From positions 1-64,000 of the forward strand of contig ONIM01000005.1 of the NCBI GenBank assembly GCA_900317885.1: DNA of 64,000 nucleotides, given 5' to 3'. Position 1 is the stretch's first letter. Every line of letters starts with the position of its first letter. The DNA comes from an uncultured Bacteroidales bacterium. GTDB lineage: Bacteria; Bacteroidota; Bacteroidia; Bacteroidales; Paludibacteraceae. Positions 8,633-17,235 of the stretch are shown here, in pieces. The notes beneath the pieces were generated by a model that saw only the letters and a program-made list of their open reading frames with translations, did not search any database and was not told the DNA's origin. A program made the translations under genes and the position numbers.

Positions 8633-10375
8633 TTACCATCCTCCGATGTTTTGCCTGAAATGGCCGTTGGAAGCGGCTATCTGCTCGTGGGGGATAGGCA
8701 GATACTCATTCTTGTCGGCGGTGAAGGTAGCCCCTTCGTAGATGTTGCATTTCTTAGCTTCCTCGTCATAGTATTTCTGGATGACCGGCTTGGCTTCTCC
8801 CCAGCGTACGAGATCGAAGAAGCGCTCGGACTCGAGAGCCAACTCGAGTCGTCGCTCCATCTTGACGCGTTTGAGGACTTCCTCCTGTCCGGGGACATCG
8901 GGATAAGGCCGTACCTTCATCGTCACGCCGTATTTGAGATCATAGTTATTGATAGCACCTGTGCTCTGAGAAGCGCGGGAACGGAGTTCGTTCACCTGTT
9001 TCATGGCATCGGCGAGATCCACACCGAGTTGCGCTTCCGCCTCGGCGCGCATGAGCATTACGTCCGCATATCGGAGGACGATACGGTTCATCGGGGAACC
9101 CCACCATGAGCCTTTGATGAGATAACCGCCATCCGGATCGACATTATGTTTAAACGACACATAATAGCCGTAGAGACCGTTGGAGCGGCTCCAGGTGCTG
9201 GTAGTGGACATCATGTATTTGGGGTTGAACATATAGGGTAAGCCCGGAATACCGATTGTCAGGAAAAGACGGGTATCGGCAGACTCGGAGTCCTTGTCAT
9301 AATACTTGGCGTTAAAATTATCTATATACGGCAGCCCGGCATCGTCGGTACGGAAGGCATTGACGAGGTTCTGGCTGGGCTTATAGAAGTCGCAACCGCC
9401 GTCGGTCACGCCGGGGATGTTCGGAACGATCAGGCCGTAGGACCAGTTGAGGTTTCCGTATTTAGTTCCGTCGTTCATGGAGTATTGCATCGCCCAAATA
9501 CTCTCCACGCCGTTCTCGTACTGCGGTTCGGGACGGAAGTTATTATGGAAATCCGCTTCGAGGGCATATCCGCCTTCGGAATAGATAGAGGGGTTGGTAT
9601 AGAAGATTACCTTCTGCAGATCCTCCGCGTTGATAGACGTCACTTGATGCGAAGCGGGGTTATCCTGACGGTACGCCTTGTAGAGATACACTTTCGCCAA
9701 TAAAGCAGCTGCAGCGGCTTTGGTAGGACGGCCTTTGTCCTCCTGATGGACAGGAAGCACCTTATAGGCATTCTCCAGATCATCGGCGATGAGCTGCCAG
9801 CCTTGGTCATTGGTATAGGTGGTGTTGGTCAACTCGGCATACTCGTCCGGCGTCATGTTACTCTTGACTACAAAAGGAATATTCTTGTAGAGCCGTTTGA
9901 GCAGGAAATGGCCATAGGCACGGAGGAAATACATTTCTCCAAGCCGCTGCGCCTTCAACTTATAATCCGCCTCATCCGTATTATTGAGTACGTCAATAGC
10001 GGTATTGACACGGCTCAGACAGTTATAGAGCCGTACCCACATATCGTTGATATTCCAGTTGGTAGTGAGGATACCTTTGGAGATCTCCAGCTGATGGAAG
10101 ACGTCTCCGTCGGAGGTTCCGTTACCGCCCTTGTAAGCATCGTCAGAACGGACGTCGAAATTCCACATCGAGAAGGAGGAGTTGATATCCTCCGCGGAGA
10201 TAAAGATCGCATAGGCGGACACGATTACATTATCCACATACTGCGGATCGGTAGCCTGCTCGAGACTAAGCGTAGCCTGCGGCTCGTTGTAGTCGAGGAA
10301 GGAGTTACAGGAAGGTAAGGTACAAAGGGAGCATATACAGAGTACAAGCACCGTTATTTTATTCATTGTTTTCAT
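8633..10375 (-). CDS. SusD-family outer-membrane glycan-binding lipoprotein
   Basis: SusD proteins cap the SusC porin and capture oligosaccharide on the cell surface. From ATG 10375 the product is 580 residues, with signal peptide MKTMNKITVLVLCICSLCTL and lipobox LPSC (Cys23), followed by NSFLDYNEPQ, a typical SusD mature start. TPR-like helices occupy the N-terminal half (YFLRAYGHFLLKRLYKNIPFV). The C-terminal SusD block RRLELALESERFFDLVRWGE and the ending YLPIPHEQIAASNGHFRQN are diagnostic. An in-frame ATG at 10405 would add ten residues; I prefer 10375 because the GAAAGGAAAAAG upstream is better placed and the signal peptide is more compact. It lies just after SusC. Confidence 0.92.
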   Translation of the reverse strand: MKTMNKITVLVLCICSLCTLPSCNSFLDYNEPQATLSLEQATDPQYVDNVIVSAYAIFISAEDINSSFSMWNFDVRSDDAYKGGNGTSDGDVFHQLEISKGILTTNWNINDMWVRLYNCLSRVNTAIDVLNNTDEADYKLKAQRLGEMYFLRAYGHFLLKRLYKNIPFVVKSNMTPDEYAELTNTTYTNDQGWQLIADDLENAYKVLPVHQEDKGRPTKAAAAALLAKVYLYKAYRQDNPASHQVTSINAEDLQKVIFYTNPSIYSEGGYALEADFHNNFRPEPQYENGVESIWAMQYSMNDGTKYGNLNWSYGLIVPNIPGVTDGGCDFYKPSQNLVNAFRTDDAGLPYIDNFNAKYYDKDSESADTRLFLTIGIPGLPYMFNPKYMMSTTSTWSRSNGLYGYYVSFKHNVDPDGGYLIKGSWWGSPMNRIVLRYADVMLMRAEAEAQLGVDLADAMKQVNELRSRASQSTGAINNYDLKYGVTMKVRPYPDVPGQEEVLKRVKMERRLELALESERFFDLVRWGEAKPVIQKYYDEEAKKCNIYEGATFTADKNEYLPIPHEQIAASNGHFRQNIGGW

Positions 10376-10413
10376 AATCTTTTTCCTTTCAATTTTCATT
10401 TTCACCTTTCCAA

Positions 10414-13400
10414 TTAGAATGTCACTTTGGTTCCGAAGGTTAGCGTGAGCGGAATAGGATATCCGAAGTTAGGGTTCTCGGGATCTACTCCTGTGAAGCT
10501 CTTGGAATGAATGGTGAACACGTTCTGGGCAGAGAGGAAGAATCGCCAGTTCTGCATTCTCATCTTCTCGCAAGCCGACTTAGGCAGGTTATATCCAAGC
10601 TGGATATTCCGCAGTTTGAGGAAGGAGCCGTCCTCTACCCAATATGTAGAGACACGCTTCTCATTGTTATTATCCTTGAGGGAGACCGCGGGGATGTTGC
10701 TGTCTGGGTTGGTCGGTGACCATGCGTCCAGCAGCCGGGTACCCTTGTTGAGGAATCCGATATTCAGACCCGCCCAAATGTCCGTCTCGCGCTTGAGGTC
10801 GGTGATGACATCCACGGCTCCTACGCCTTGGAAGAAGAGGGTCAGGTCAAAGCCTTTGTACTCGAAATAGAAGTTCGCGCCGAACATCACAGCCGGAACC
10901 GGAGAGTATATCCAGTCCTGGTCCGCCTCGGTGATCTTACCGTCGCCGTTGAGGTCTTTGTAGCGGATACGTCCCAATCCGGCACCCTCCTGGATAGCGT
11001 GGTTATCTATCTCCTCCTGGCTCTTGAAGATGCCGTCGGCTACGTATCCTACCTGCGAACCCATAGCGTGACCTACTACGGATTTCACGCCGTTACCGCC
11101 GAAGGTACCGCGGGCGGCTACCGTCTCAGGCAACTTGGTCACGGTGTTCTTATAATGAGAGAGGTTGGCGGTGATGTCATACTTGAAGCCGCCCTTGGTC
11201 TGGTTGCGGTAGCCTAAGGTCAACTCCACACCCATGTTATCCATCGCTCCGGCGTTGATCCATTTGGAACCACCCTCGCCCATCGTACTGATACCATCCA
11301 TGAGAACGAGGATGTCCTTGGTCTGCTTGTAGAACCAGTCGAAAGTACCGTAGAAGGTCTGGCGGAAGAAAGAGAAGTCAAGACCGACGTTGGTCTGGCT
11401 CGTAGTCTCCCATTTGATATCGTCGTTGCCTATCTGGTTGCGCTTGAAACCGGACTGGAGGGTATGGCCTCCGTTGGTACCCTCGATGTCGTACGAGGTG
11501 CCGTAACTCTGACCTCCCGACTCATTGATACCATAGTTGCTGACATAGATGTAATACCGGGCTGTGGAAGATATATCCTGGTTACCGGTCTGCCCCCACG
11601 AAGCACGAATCTTCAAATCATCCAGCCAAGAGGAGGTCGCTTTCATGAATTTCTCCTGGCTGATACGCCATCCGGCAGATACAGAGGGGAAGGTAGCGAA
11701 ACGGTTGTTCTTACCGAACCGGCTTGACCCGTCGTGACGGAGCGTGAAGGAAACCAGGTAACGGTTGTCGTAGGTATAGTTGGCTTTGCCAAAGAAGGAG
11801 ATCAGCGAATAACCGCCGCCGCTACCATAAGCCTGCGCCTGACCTACACCCGCGTCCGGCCACATATAATTGGTATTGAGCAAGAGATAGTCCTCTTTGT
11901 AGCCGGAGAAATACTCGTCTATCTCGCGGTTCAACTCTGTACCGAGAAGGAAGTCAGCGCGGTGCTTGCCGATCTCCAGGTTATAGGTGATAATGGCATT
12001 CCACATCCATTTGAGCCAATGCTCCTGCTTGGCTTCCACGGCGTTCTTGTCGTTCGCCATGGTACCTTCCGTGATCGGATAAGTGAAGATACGCTGTTTC
12101 TTCTGGGCATAGTCGATACCCGCGGTAGTGCGGATATTCAGTCCCTTAATCGGGTTGATATTGATATACGCGTTACCGAAGATACGCCAATAGGTATAGC
12201 GGTTGTCCTTGTTGCGCTCCAGACGCGCTACGGGGTTCTCACGGTCGGGATAACCGCCCACAGGTCCGGCGAACTCGCCCTCCGTAGTGTATATCGGCAG
12301 CGAAGGGTTGAACTGCAGTACGTTCTGCAAGAACCCGCCGGGAGCGGCTACTTCCGAGGTGCGGTTCATGGTGAAGTTCTCACCTATAGTGACATAATCC
12401 TTGAGGATCTTATAGTCGCTATTGATACGCGCGGAGAAGCGGTTGAAATCGGAAGTCTTGATGACGCCGTTATTCTGATAGTAGCCTAACGAGAAGAAGG
12501 AGCTACCTTTCTGACCGCCGTGAGAGACGGATACATTATAATTTTGTATTACGCCTGTGCGCGTAGTCTCGTCAAACCAGTTGGTGTTCGCCGCCGGTAC
12601 CGTACCTGCTTCGTCCAGATATTTATTCATGGACATACTGTTCAGTACAGGATTTCCTTGGGCGTCATATCCCCAGTCGTAGTGATAGCCTAAGGCGTTG
12701 GTGTTAGGGTTCTCGCGGTCGTTGACATAGCCCTGCCACATTACCCGTCCGAACTCGGTAGCGTTCAGTACATTCATCTTGTTCACGTAGGTCTGCGCCG
12801 CTACCGAAGCATCGAGGTCAACACGGATCTTACCCTCCGCACCGCGTTTGGTAGTAATAATGATCACGCCGTTAGCAGCACGGCTACCGTAGATAGAGGC
12901 GGAAGCGGCATCCTTGAGCACCTGGATGGACTCGATGTCGTTGGGGTTCAACTCGTGCATGCCGGATTTGGTAGGCACGCCGTCGATGATATACAGCGGG
13001 TCGTTGTCGTTGAGCGTACCGATACCGCGGATACGTACCGTAGCGGCACCGGAAGGGCTACCGTCGGCGGTGATGTTCATGCCCGGCACCTTGCCCTGCA
13101 GCGCTTTCATCGGGTTGTTCTCCTGCTGCTTCTCCAGATCGGCAGCCGAGATAGCGGATACGGCACCGGTCAAATCCGCCTTGCGCTGCGTCGTATAACC
13201 GGTTACTACCACTTCCTCCAGCACCTCGCTGTCCTCCGCAAGGGAGACCTTCATGTTCGCTTTCGGGAATAACTGCTGGGTCTTGTAGCCCACATACGAA
13301 ATCACCACCATGGCATCCTTGCCGACGGAAAGTGAGAAATTACCATCGAAATCGGTGTCGATGTGCCTTCCTCCAGAACTGACGCGCCGATAATCGGTTC

Positions 13401-13508
13401 ACCCGTAGCTGCATCCACCACAACACCCGTCGCAGTCACTTGCGCCTGAGCGAATGCCGTGAAGCATAGCATCCAAAGAAAGGCTAAAATTACACTTTTT
13501 GAATTCAT
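10414..13508 (-). pseudogene. SusC/RagA-family TonB-dependent transporter, frameshifted near the N-terminus
   Basis: SusC proteins import oligosaccharides across the outer membrane. The first frame (13508 down to 13302) gives a signal peptide (ending AFAQAQ) and the start of a carboxypeptidase-regulatory-like domain up to VLEEGTST. It then shifts, and the rest lies in another frame: DFDGNFSLSVGKDAMVVISYVGY, the plug (ADLTGAVSAISAADLE, IRGIGTLNDNDPLYIIDGVP) and the barrel to LTFGTKVTF. At 13354-13358 only five bases separate the codons for TS and DF. Family members usually have about five residues there, so a deletion near 10 bases is likely. The 965-codon remainder could start internally at 13311 but would lack a signal peptide, so the gene is probably non-functional unless the base calls are wrong. 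Confidence 0.87.
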
Positions 13509-13569
13509 GATATGTTAAAATTTAAATAAAAAGTCAAGCAGCGAAACCGAGCAAAACTCAATTCCGCTG

Positions 13570-13601
13570 CAAAAGTACATCTAATTATACACATGCGCAA
13601 A
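13570..13601 (-). promoter_or_regulatory. Promoter of the SusC-led fructan operon
   Basis: On the minus strand TTTG (13601-13598), within TTTGCGCATGTG, is followed after 20 bases by TACTTTTG (13577-13570). A start near 13563 would give a leader of about 55 bases before the SusC ATG. Confidence 0.78.
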
Positions 13602-13602
13602 A

Positions 13603-13669
13603 AATAATGTTGCAAAATATGCCACGAATGTTTCACTGCAACAAACGGTACATATTTTGCAACATAATT
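13603..13669. promoter_or_regulatory. 19-bp inverted repeat, likely operator of the PUL regulator
   Basis: The arms 13603-13621 (plus strand AATAATGTTGCAAAATATG) and 13651-13669 (reverse complement AATTATGTTGCAAAATATG) match at 18 of 19 positions, with the inner 13 perfect. Arm starts are 48 bp apart, and the proximal arm directly abuts the -33 box of the SusC promoter. That is the expected place for an AraC-type activator, and the divergently placed regulator gene ends 22 bp away. Confidence 0.72.
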
Positions 13670-13690
13670 AGTATTTATAAATGTTTCATT

Positions 13691-15125
13691 TTAGCGCACA
13701 CTGGGCAGGTGTCCGAAGTATTCCTTATAGCATTTGGTGAAATAGCCCGGGCTAGAGAAACATAATCCCAAAGCTACTTGCTGGATAGTCATATCGGTCG
13801 TGCGGAGCAATTCGTCTGCGCGGATTAACCGTCGCTCACGGATATAATCCAACGGTCCTTTCCCGGCTACCGCTTTCACGCGACGAAAGAGTTGCGTGCG
13901 GCTTAGTTGCAGTTTGCCGCCCAAGAACTCTACGGTCAGATTCGGATCTGTCAGATAATCATCCACCACTTGACGCAGCCTCTCAGCAAAGGCCTCATCT
14001 TTCTTACTGAGCTGGATAGCCTCCTGCATATTCTCCAACTGTGGGATAATATCATGCTTGATCTCCGTCTGCATACTACGCTGCTTGATGAAGACATAAC
14101 CTAAGGTGATGATGAACAGAGTGAAGAAAAATACCACAGACAGAATAAGCATGAATCTATCGAACTGTAATTGTTTCCATTTGCTTTCGGATTGGGTTTG
14201 GACGATATGCAGGGTCTCCAGATCACGCGTGATAGCTTCGTCCTGCCTGAGCATCGGATATGCAATGGAAGCATCTATCATAGTAGTCTCCAACACCGTG
14301 TCCCGCACAAAAGGCTCGCCGTGCAGGATCTGCGCCGCCGTTGCAATCACCATGTCACCGCGGGAGGAATAGGTAGCCGAACAGGTGATCTTGCCCTCTA
14401 CTATGGCCCTCAGTCCGAGTTGGATACCGTCCACTCCCATGATGGGGACACCCCCAGCTGCTTCGGCGGCACCGATCGCCATGAGGTCGTTATGCGCCAC
14501 AATCACATCGGGCAAGGGGTGATTCTCCAGATAAGCAGAGACAACCTCATAGGCATTCTCCTGGTACCATCTTCCCATCACGCTCTGCACCTCTACTTTA
14601 GCCTCTAACCCTTCGCCTTTCGCCTCTTCGATACCCTCCATCATACCTTTATGGCGAAGCGTAGCAGGAGTTGATCCCGGCAATCCGGCTACCTCCAGGA
14701 CGACGAACGGTTTCCCTTTCGCCTTTGATCCTTTGTCACTCGCTTTTCCTATCACCCAATGCGCCATCAGTCGGCCGACTTTGTAGTTGTCGCCGCCGAT
14801 AAAAGCGGTCCATTCGTCACCGGGGACACGGCGGTCGGCTACAATCACAGGAATACCTGCCCGATAAGCCCTCGTCACAGCGGGTTGTACCTGCTTCGCC
14901 TCATTGGGACTGACAATCAGCATGCAACTCGTTGCTGCCATATGCAATACGGCGCGAAAGCGTCATATCCGGATGCAGCAGCAACTCACGCTCCATCTCA
15001 TAGTTCATCTTCTGCCGCCATGCATCATCCAGACACTGACTCACGCCAATGCGATACTGCGGCGTACGCGAGTTACAACCCGTCATTAACAGGCATAACG
15101 TCATGACATAAAGGAGCTTTCTCAT
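13691..15125 (-). pseudogene. Membrane-spanning PBP-AraC transcriptional regulator of the PUL, frameshifted
   Basis: The first frame starts at ATG 15125 with a lipoprotein-like signal (MRKLLYVMTLCLLMTGC) and a LacI/PBP-type sugar-sensor start (YRIGVSQCLDDAWRQKMNYE). It runs to ...RRIAYGSNE and ends at TGA 14901. A second frame, open from 14947, continues the sensor (LIVSPNEAKQVQPAVTRAYR...), then a TM helix (FMLILSVVFFFTLFIITLGY), a short linker and a C-terminal AraC helix-turn-helix ending FTKCYKEYFGHLPSVR. The family normally has more residues between the two parts, so a small deletion plus frameshift is likely. No kinase or receiver domain is present, unlike hybrid two-component PUL sensors. 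Its likely target is the 13603-13669 repeat. As it stands the sensor is cut in two. Confidence 0.82.
14597..14631. repeat. 7-bp degenerate tandem array inside the regulator
   Basis: Plus-strand units are TTTAGCC, TCTAACC, CTTCGCC, TTTCGCC and TCTTCGA. They encode EEAKGEGLEAKVE in the sensor domain. Confidence 0.55.
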
Positions 15126-15167
15126 TGTTTCACGTAGTTTTATTTTCAAAAAAATGATTTCAGCGTG

Positions 15168-15215
15168 CAAAATTACAATTTTTTTTGCATATATCAAAAT
15201 ATTTTCGTAATTTTG
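15168..15215. promoter_or_regulatory. Overlapping divergent promoters: dxs (plus) and PUL regulator (minus)
   Basis: Plus strand: TTTG (15184-15187), 20 bases, TAATTTTG (15208-15215), serving dxs. Minus strand: TTTG (15198-15195), 19 bases, TAATTTTG (15175-15168), serving the regulator. The two -33 boxes sit back to back within CATATATC, so polymerases probably cannot occupy both at once. Confidence 0.78.
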
Positions 15216-15258
15216 CCGCCGATTTAGTTTGCGCAAGTATGCGCGTGCAGGAGAAAAA

Positions 15259-17235
15259 ATGGAATATCAGTATATCAACAAGATTGATTCGCCGGCGGAT
15301 CTGAAGAAGCTGAAGGTAGAGGAACTGCCGGCGGTATGTGCGGAGTTGCGGGATTTTATCATCGAAGCGCTGAGTAAGAACCCCGGGCATCTGGCTTCAT
15401 CCTTAGGCGCTATCGAGCTGACGGTAGCGCTGCATTATGTCTTTGACACCCCGGAGGACAAGCTGGTCTGGGACGTGGGACACCAAGCGTACGCGCATAA
15501 GATCCTCACGGGTCGCAGGGACCGCTTTCATACGAACCGGCAATTCAAAGGTCTCTCGCCGTTCACCAACCCTGCGGAGAGCGAGTATGACGCCTTCATC
15601 GCCGGACACGCTTCTAACTCTATCTCTGCCGCTCTCGGCATAGATATAGCAGACCGGCTTCGCCTGACAGAACACAGACCGGCTTCGCCTGACAGAACAC
15701 AGACCGATTCAGCAGAAAGTCAAAAGACCCACGTAGTAGCAATCATCGGGGACGGGGCGATGACAGGCGGTCTGGCTTTCGAGGGACTGAACAACACCTC
15801 GATGGACAAGAACAACCTGCTGATCGTCCTCAACGACAACCACATGGCGATCGACCCGCTGAAGGGCGGATTCACGCAGTACCTCGTCGATCTGACAACC
15901 AGCGAGACCTATAACAAATGGCGGTGGCGGCTGTATCAGGTAGCGGAGAGACTGCACCTGGTAGATGAACGCAAGCGGCGGGCGATGTTACGTCGCAACA
16001 ACTCTCTCAAAGCAGTTCTTTCCAAACAACCCAGTAATATCTTCACGGGTCTTAACATCCGTTATTTCGGTCCCACCGACGGCCACGACGTAGAGGGCTT
16101 GGTGCGTATTCTTCGCGAGATCAAGAACCACCGCGGACCGAAAGTGCTGCATATCATCACCAAGAAAGGCAAGGGCTACGCACCGGCGGAGAACGACCAG
16201 ACGGTATGGCATGCGCCGGGAGAATTTGATGTTGCCTCCGGCGAGCGGTTACAGGTTACGGGTGACGGGTTACGGGTTCCGCCGCTCTGGCAGGAGGTGT
16301 TCGGCGAGACGTTGTTGGAGATAGCGAAGAAGAACGAGAAGGTCGTCGGTATCACGCCTGCGATGCCCAGCGGGTGCTCGATGAGCATTATGCAGAAAGA
16401 GTTGCCGGACCGCGTGTTCGACGTCGGCATCGCCGAGGGGCATGCCGTGACGTTCAGCGCAGGGCTCGCGAAAGCAGGGATGGTGCCGTATTGCAATATC
16501 TACTCCACCTTCCTCCAGCGGGCGTACGACAATATCGTCCATGACGTAGCGTTGCAGAACCTGCACGTGGTGCTCTGTATCGACCGCGCAGGTATCGTCG
16601 GCAACGACGGCGCAACGCATCACGGGCTGCTGGACTTGGCGTACCTGCGACCCATACCGAACATGCAGATTTGCGCTCCGCGAACCGCCGAAGACTTGCG
16701 GGAGATGTTAACCCTCGCAGAGAAGATGGAAGGACCTGTGGCGATACGGTATCCGAGAGGAAGAACCGCGGTATTGAGTGATGCTAATGGTGACGCTTCG
16801 CTTAATGATGGAATGGTGAAGTATGGCAAGGGCATCAAACTCCGGGACGGAGAGGACGTAGCGGTACTGACCATCGGTGCGATAGGAAACCCCATGAGCG
16901 AAGCGATAGAGGAAGTCGAAAGTCAAAAGTCGAAAGTCGAAAGACGGTTCGCTCACTACGACATGCGGTGGTTGAAACCGATGGACGAGGAGATACTACA
17001 CGAAGTAGGACGGAAATACAAAACCATCGTCACTGCCGAGGATGGCATCATCGCCGGCGGTTTGGGCAGCGCCGTCTTGGAATGGATGAGCGACCACGGC
17101 TACAACCCGCGCGTCATCCGGCTGGGCGTGAATGACCAGTTTGTAGAGCACGGCTCTACCAAAGAACTATACCACTTATTGAAATTAGACAAGGAGGGAT
17201 TATGCGAATCATTATTGCAGGTGCCGGTGAAGTAG
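15259..17235 (+). CDS. dxs: 1-deoxy-D-xylulose-5-phosphate synthase
   Basis: DXS condenses pyruvate and glyceraldehyde 3-phosphate, with thiamine diphosphate, in the first step of the MEP isoprenoid pathway. I place the start at ATG 15259 (MEYQYINKIDSPADLKKLKV), 10 bases after a GGAG; an upstream in-frame TTG at 15229 would add a poor N-terminus. Visible blocks are HLASSLGAIELTVALHYVFD, the ThDP motif IGDGAMTGG...LNDN, FTGLNIRYFGPTDGHD and DVGIAEGHAVTFSAGLAKAG. Length (658) is slightly above usual because of inserted simple repeats: a 25-bp duplication before the ThDP motif and two 7-bp arrays. All keep the frame open. It overlaps trkA by 34 bases. Confidence 0.96.
   Translation: MEYQYINKIDSPADLKKLKVEELPAVCAELRDFIIEALSKNPGHLASSLGAIELTVALHYVFDTPEDKLVWDVGHQAYAHKILTGRRDRFHTNRQFKGLSPFTNPAESEYDAFIAGHASNSISAALGIDIADRLRLTEHRPASPDRTQTDSAESQKTHVVAIIGDGAMTGGLAFEGLNNTSMDKNNLLIVLNDNHMAIDPLKGGFTQYLVDLTTSETYNKWRWRLYQVAERLHLVDERKRRAMLRRNNSLKAVLSKQPSNIFTGLNIRYFGPTDGHDVEGLVRILREIKNHRGPKVLHIITKKGKGYAPAENDQTVWHAPGEFDVASGERLQVTGDGLRVPPLWQEVFGETLLEIAKKNEKVVGITPAMPSGCSMSIMQKELPDRVFDVGIAEGHAVTFSAGLAKAGMVPYCNIYSTFLQRAYDNIVHDVALQNLHVVLCIDRAGIVGNDGATHHGLLDLAYLRPIPNMQICAPRTAEDLREMLTLAEKMEGPVAIRYPRGRTAVLSDANGDASLNDGMVKYGKGIKLRDGEDVAVLTIGAIGNPMSEAIEEVESQKSKVERRFAHYDMRWLKPMDEEILHEVGRKYKTIVTAEDGIIAGGLGSAVLEWMSDHGYNPRVIRLGVNDQFVEHGSTKELYHLLKLDKEGLCESLLQVPVK
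15651..15706 (+). repeat. 25-bp tandem duplication inside dxs
   Basis: A 25-base unit beginning AGACCGGCTTCGCC is repeated exactly at 15651-15675 and 15676-15700, and a third copy starts at 15701 (AGACCG). It encodes the linker DRLRLTEHRPASPDRTQTD just before the ThDP-binding segment. The duplication is not a multiple of three. Confidence 0.88.
16247..16281 (+). repeat. 7-bp tandem array (5 units) inside dxs
   Basis: Units are GGTTACA, GGTTACG, GGTGACG, GGTTACG and GGTTCCG. They encode LQVTGDGLRVP in the linker between the ThDP and pyrimidine-binding domains, a part that varies among DXS proteins. Confidence 0.85.
16913..16947 (+). repeat. 7-bp tandem array (5 units) inside dxs, shared with the WbqC-like gene
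   Basis: Units are AAGTCGA, AAGTCAA, AAGTCGA, AAGTCGA and AAGACGG, encoding ESQKSKVERR. A block of about 30 bases is identical to part of the gene at 29143, in the same reading frame. Confidence 0.85.
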
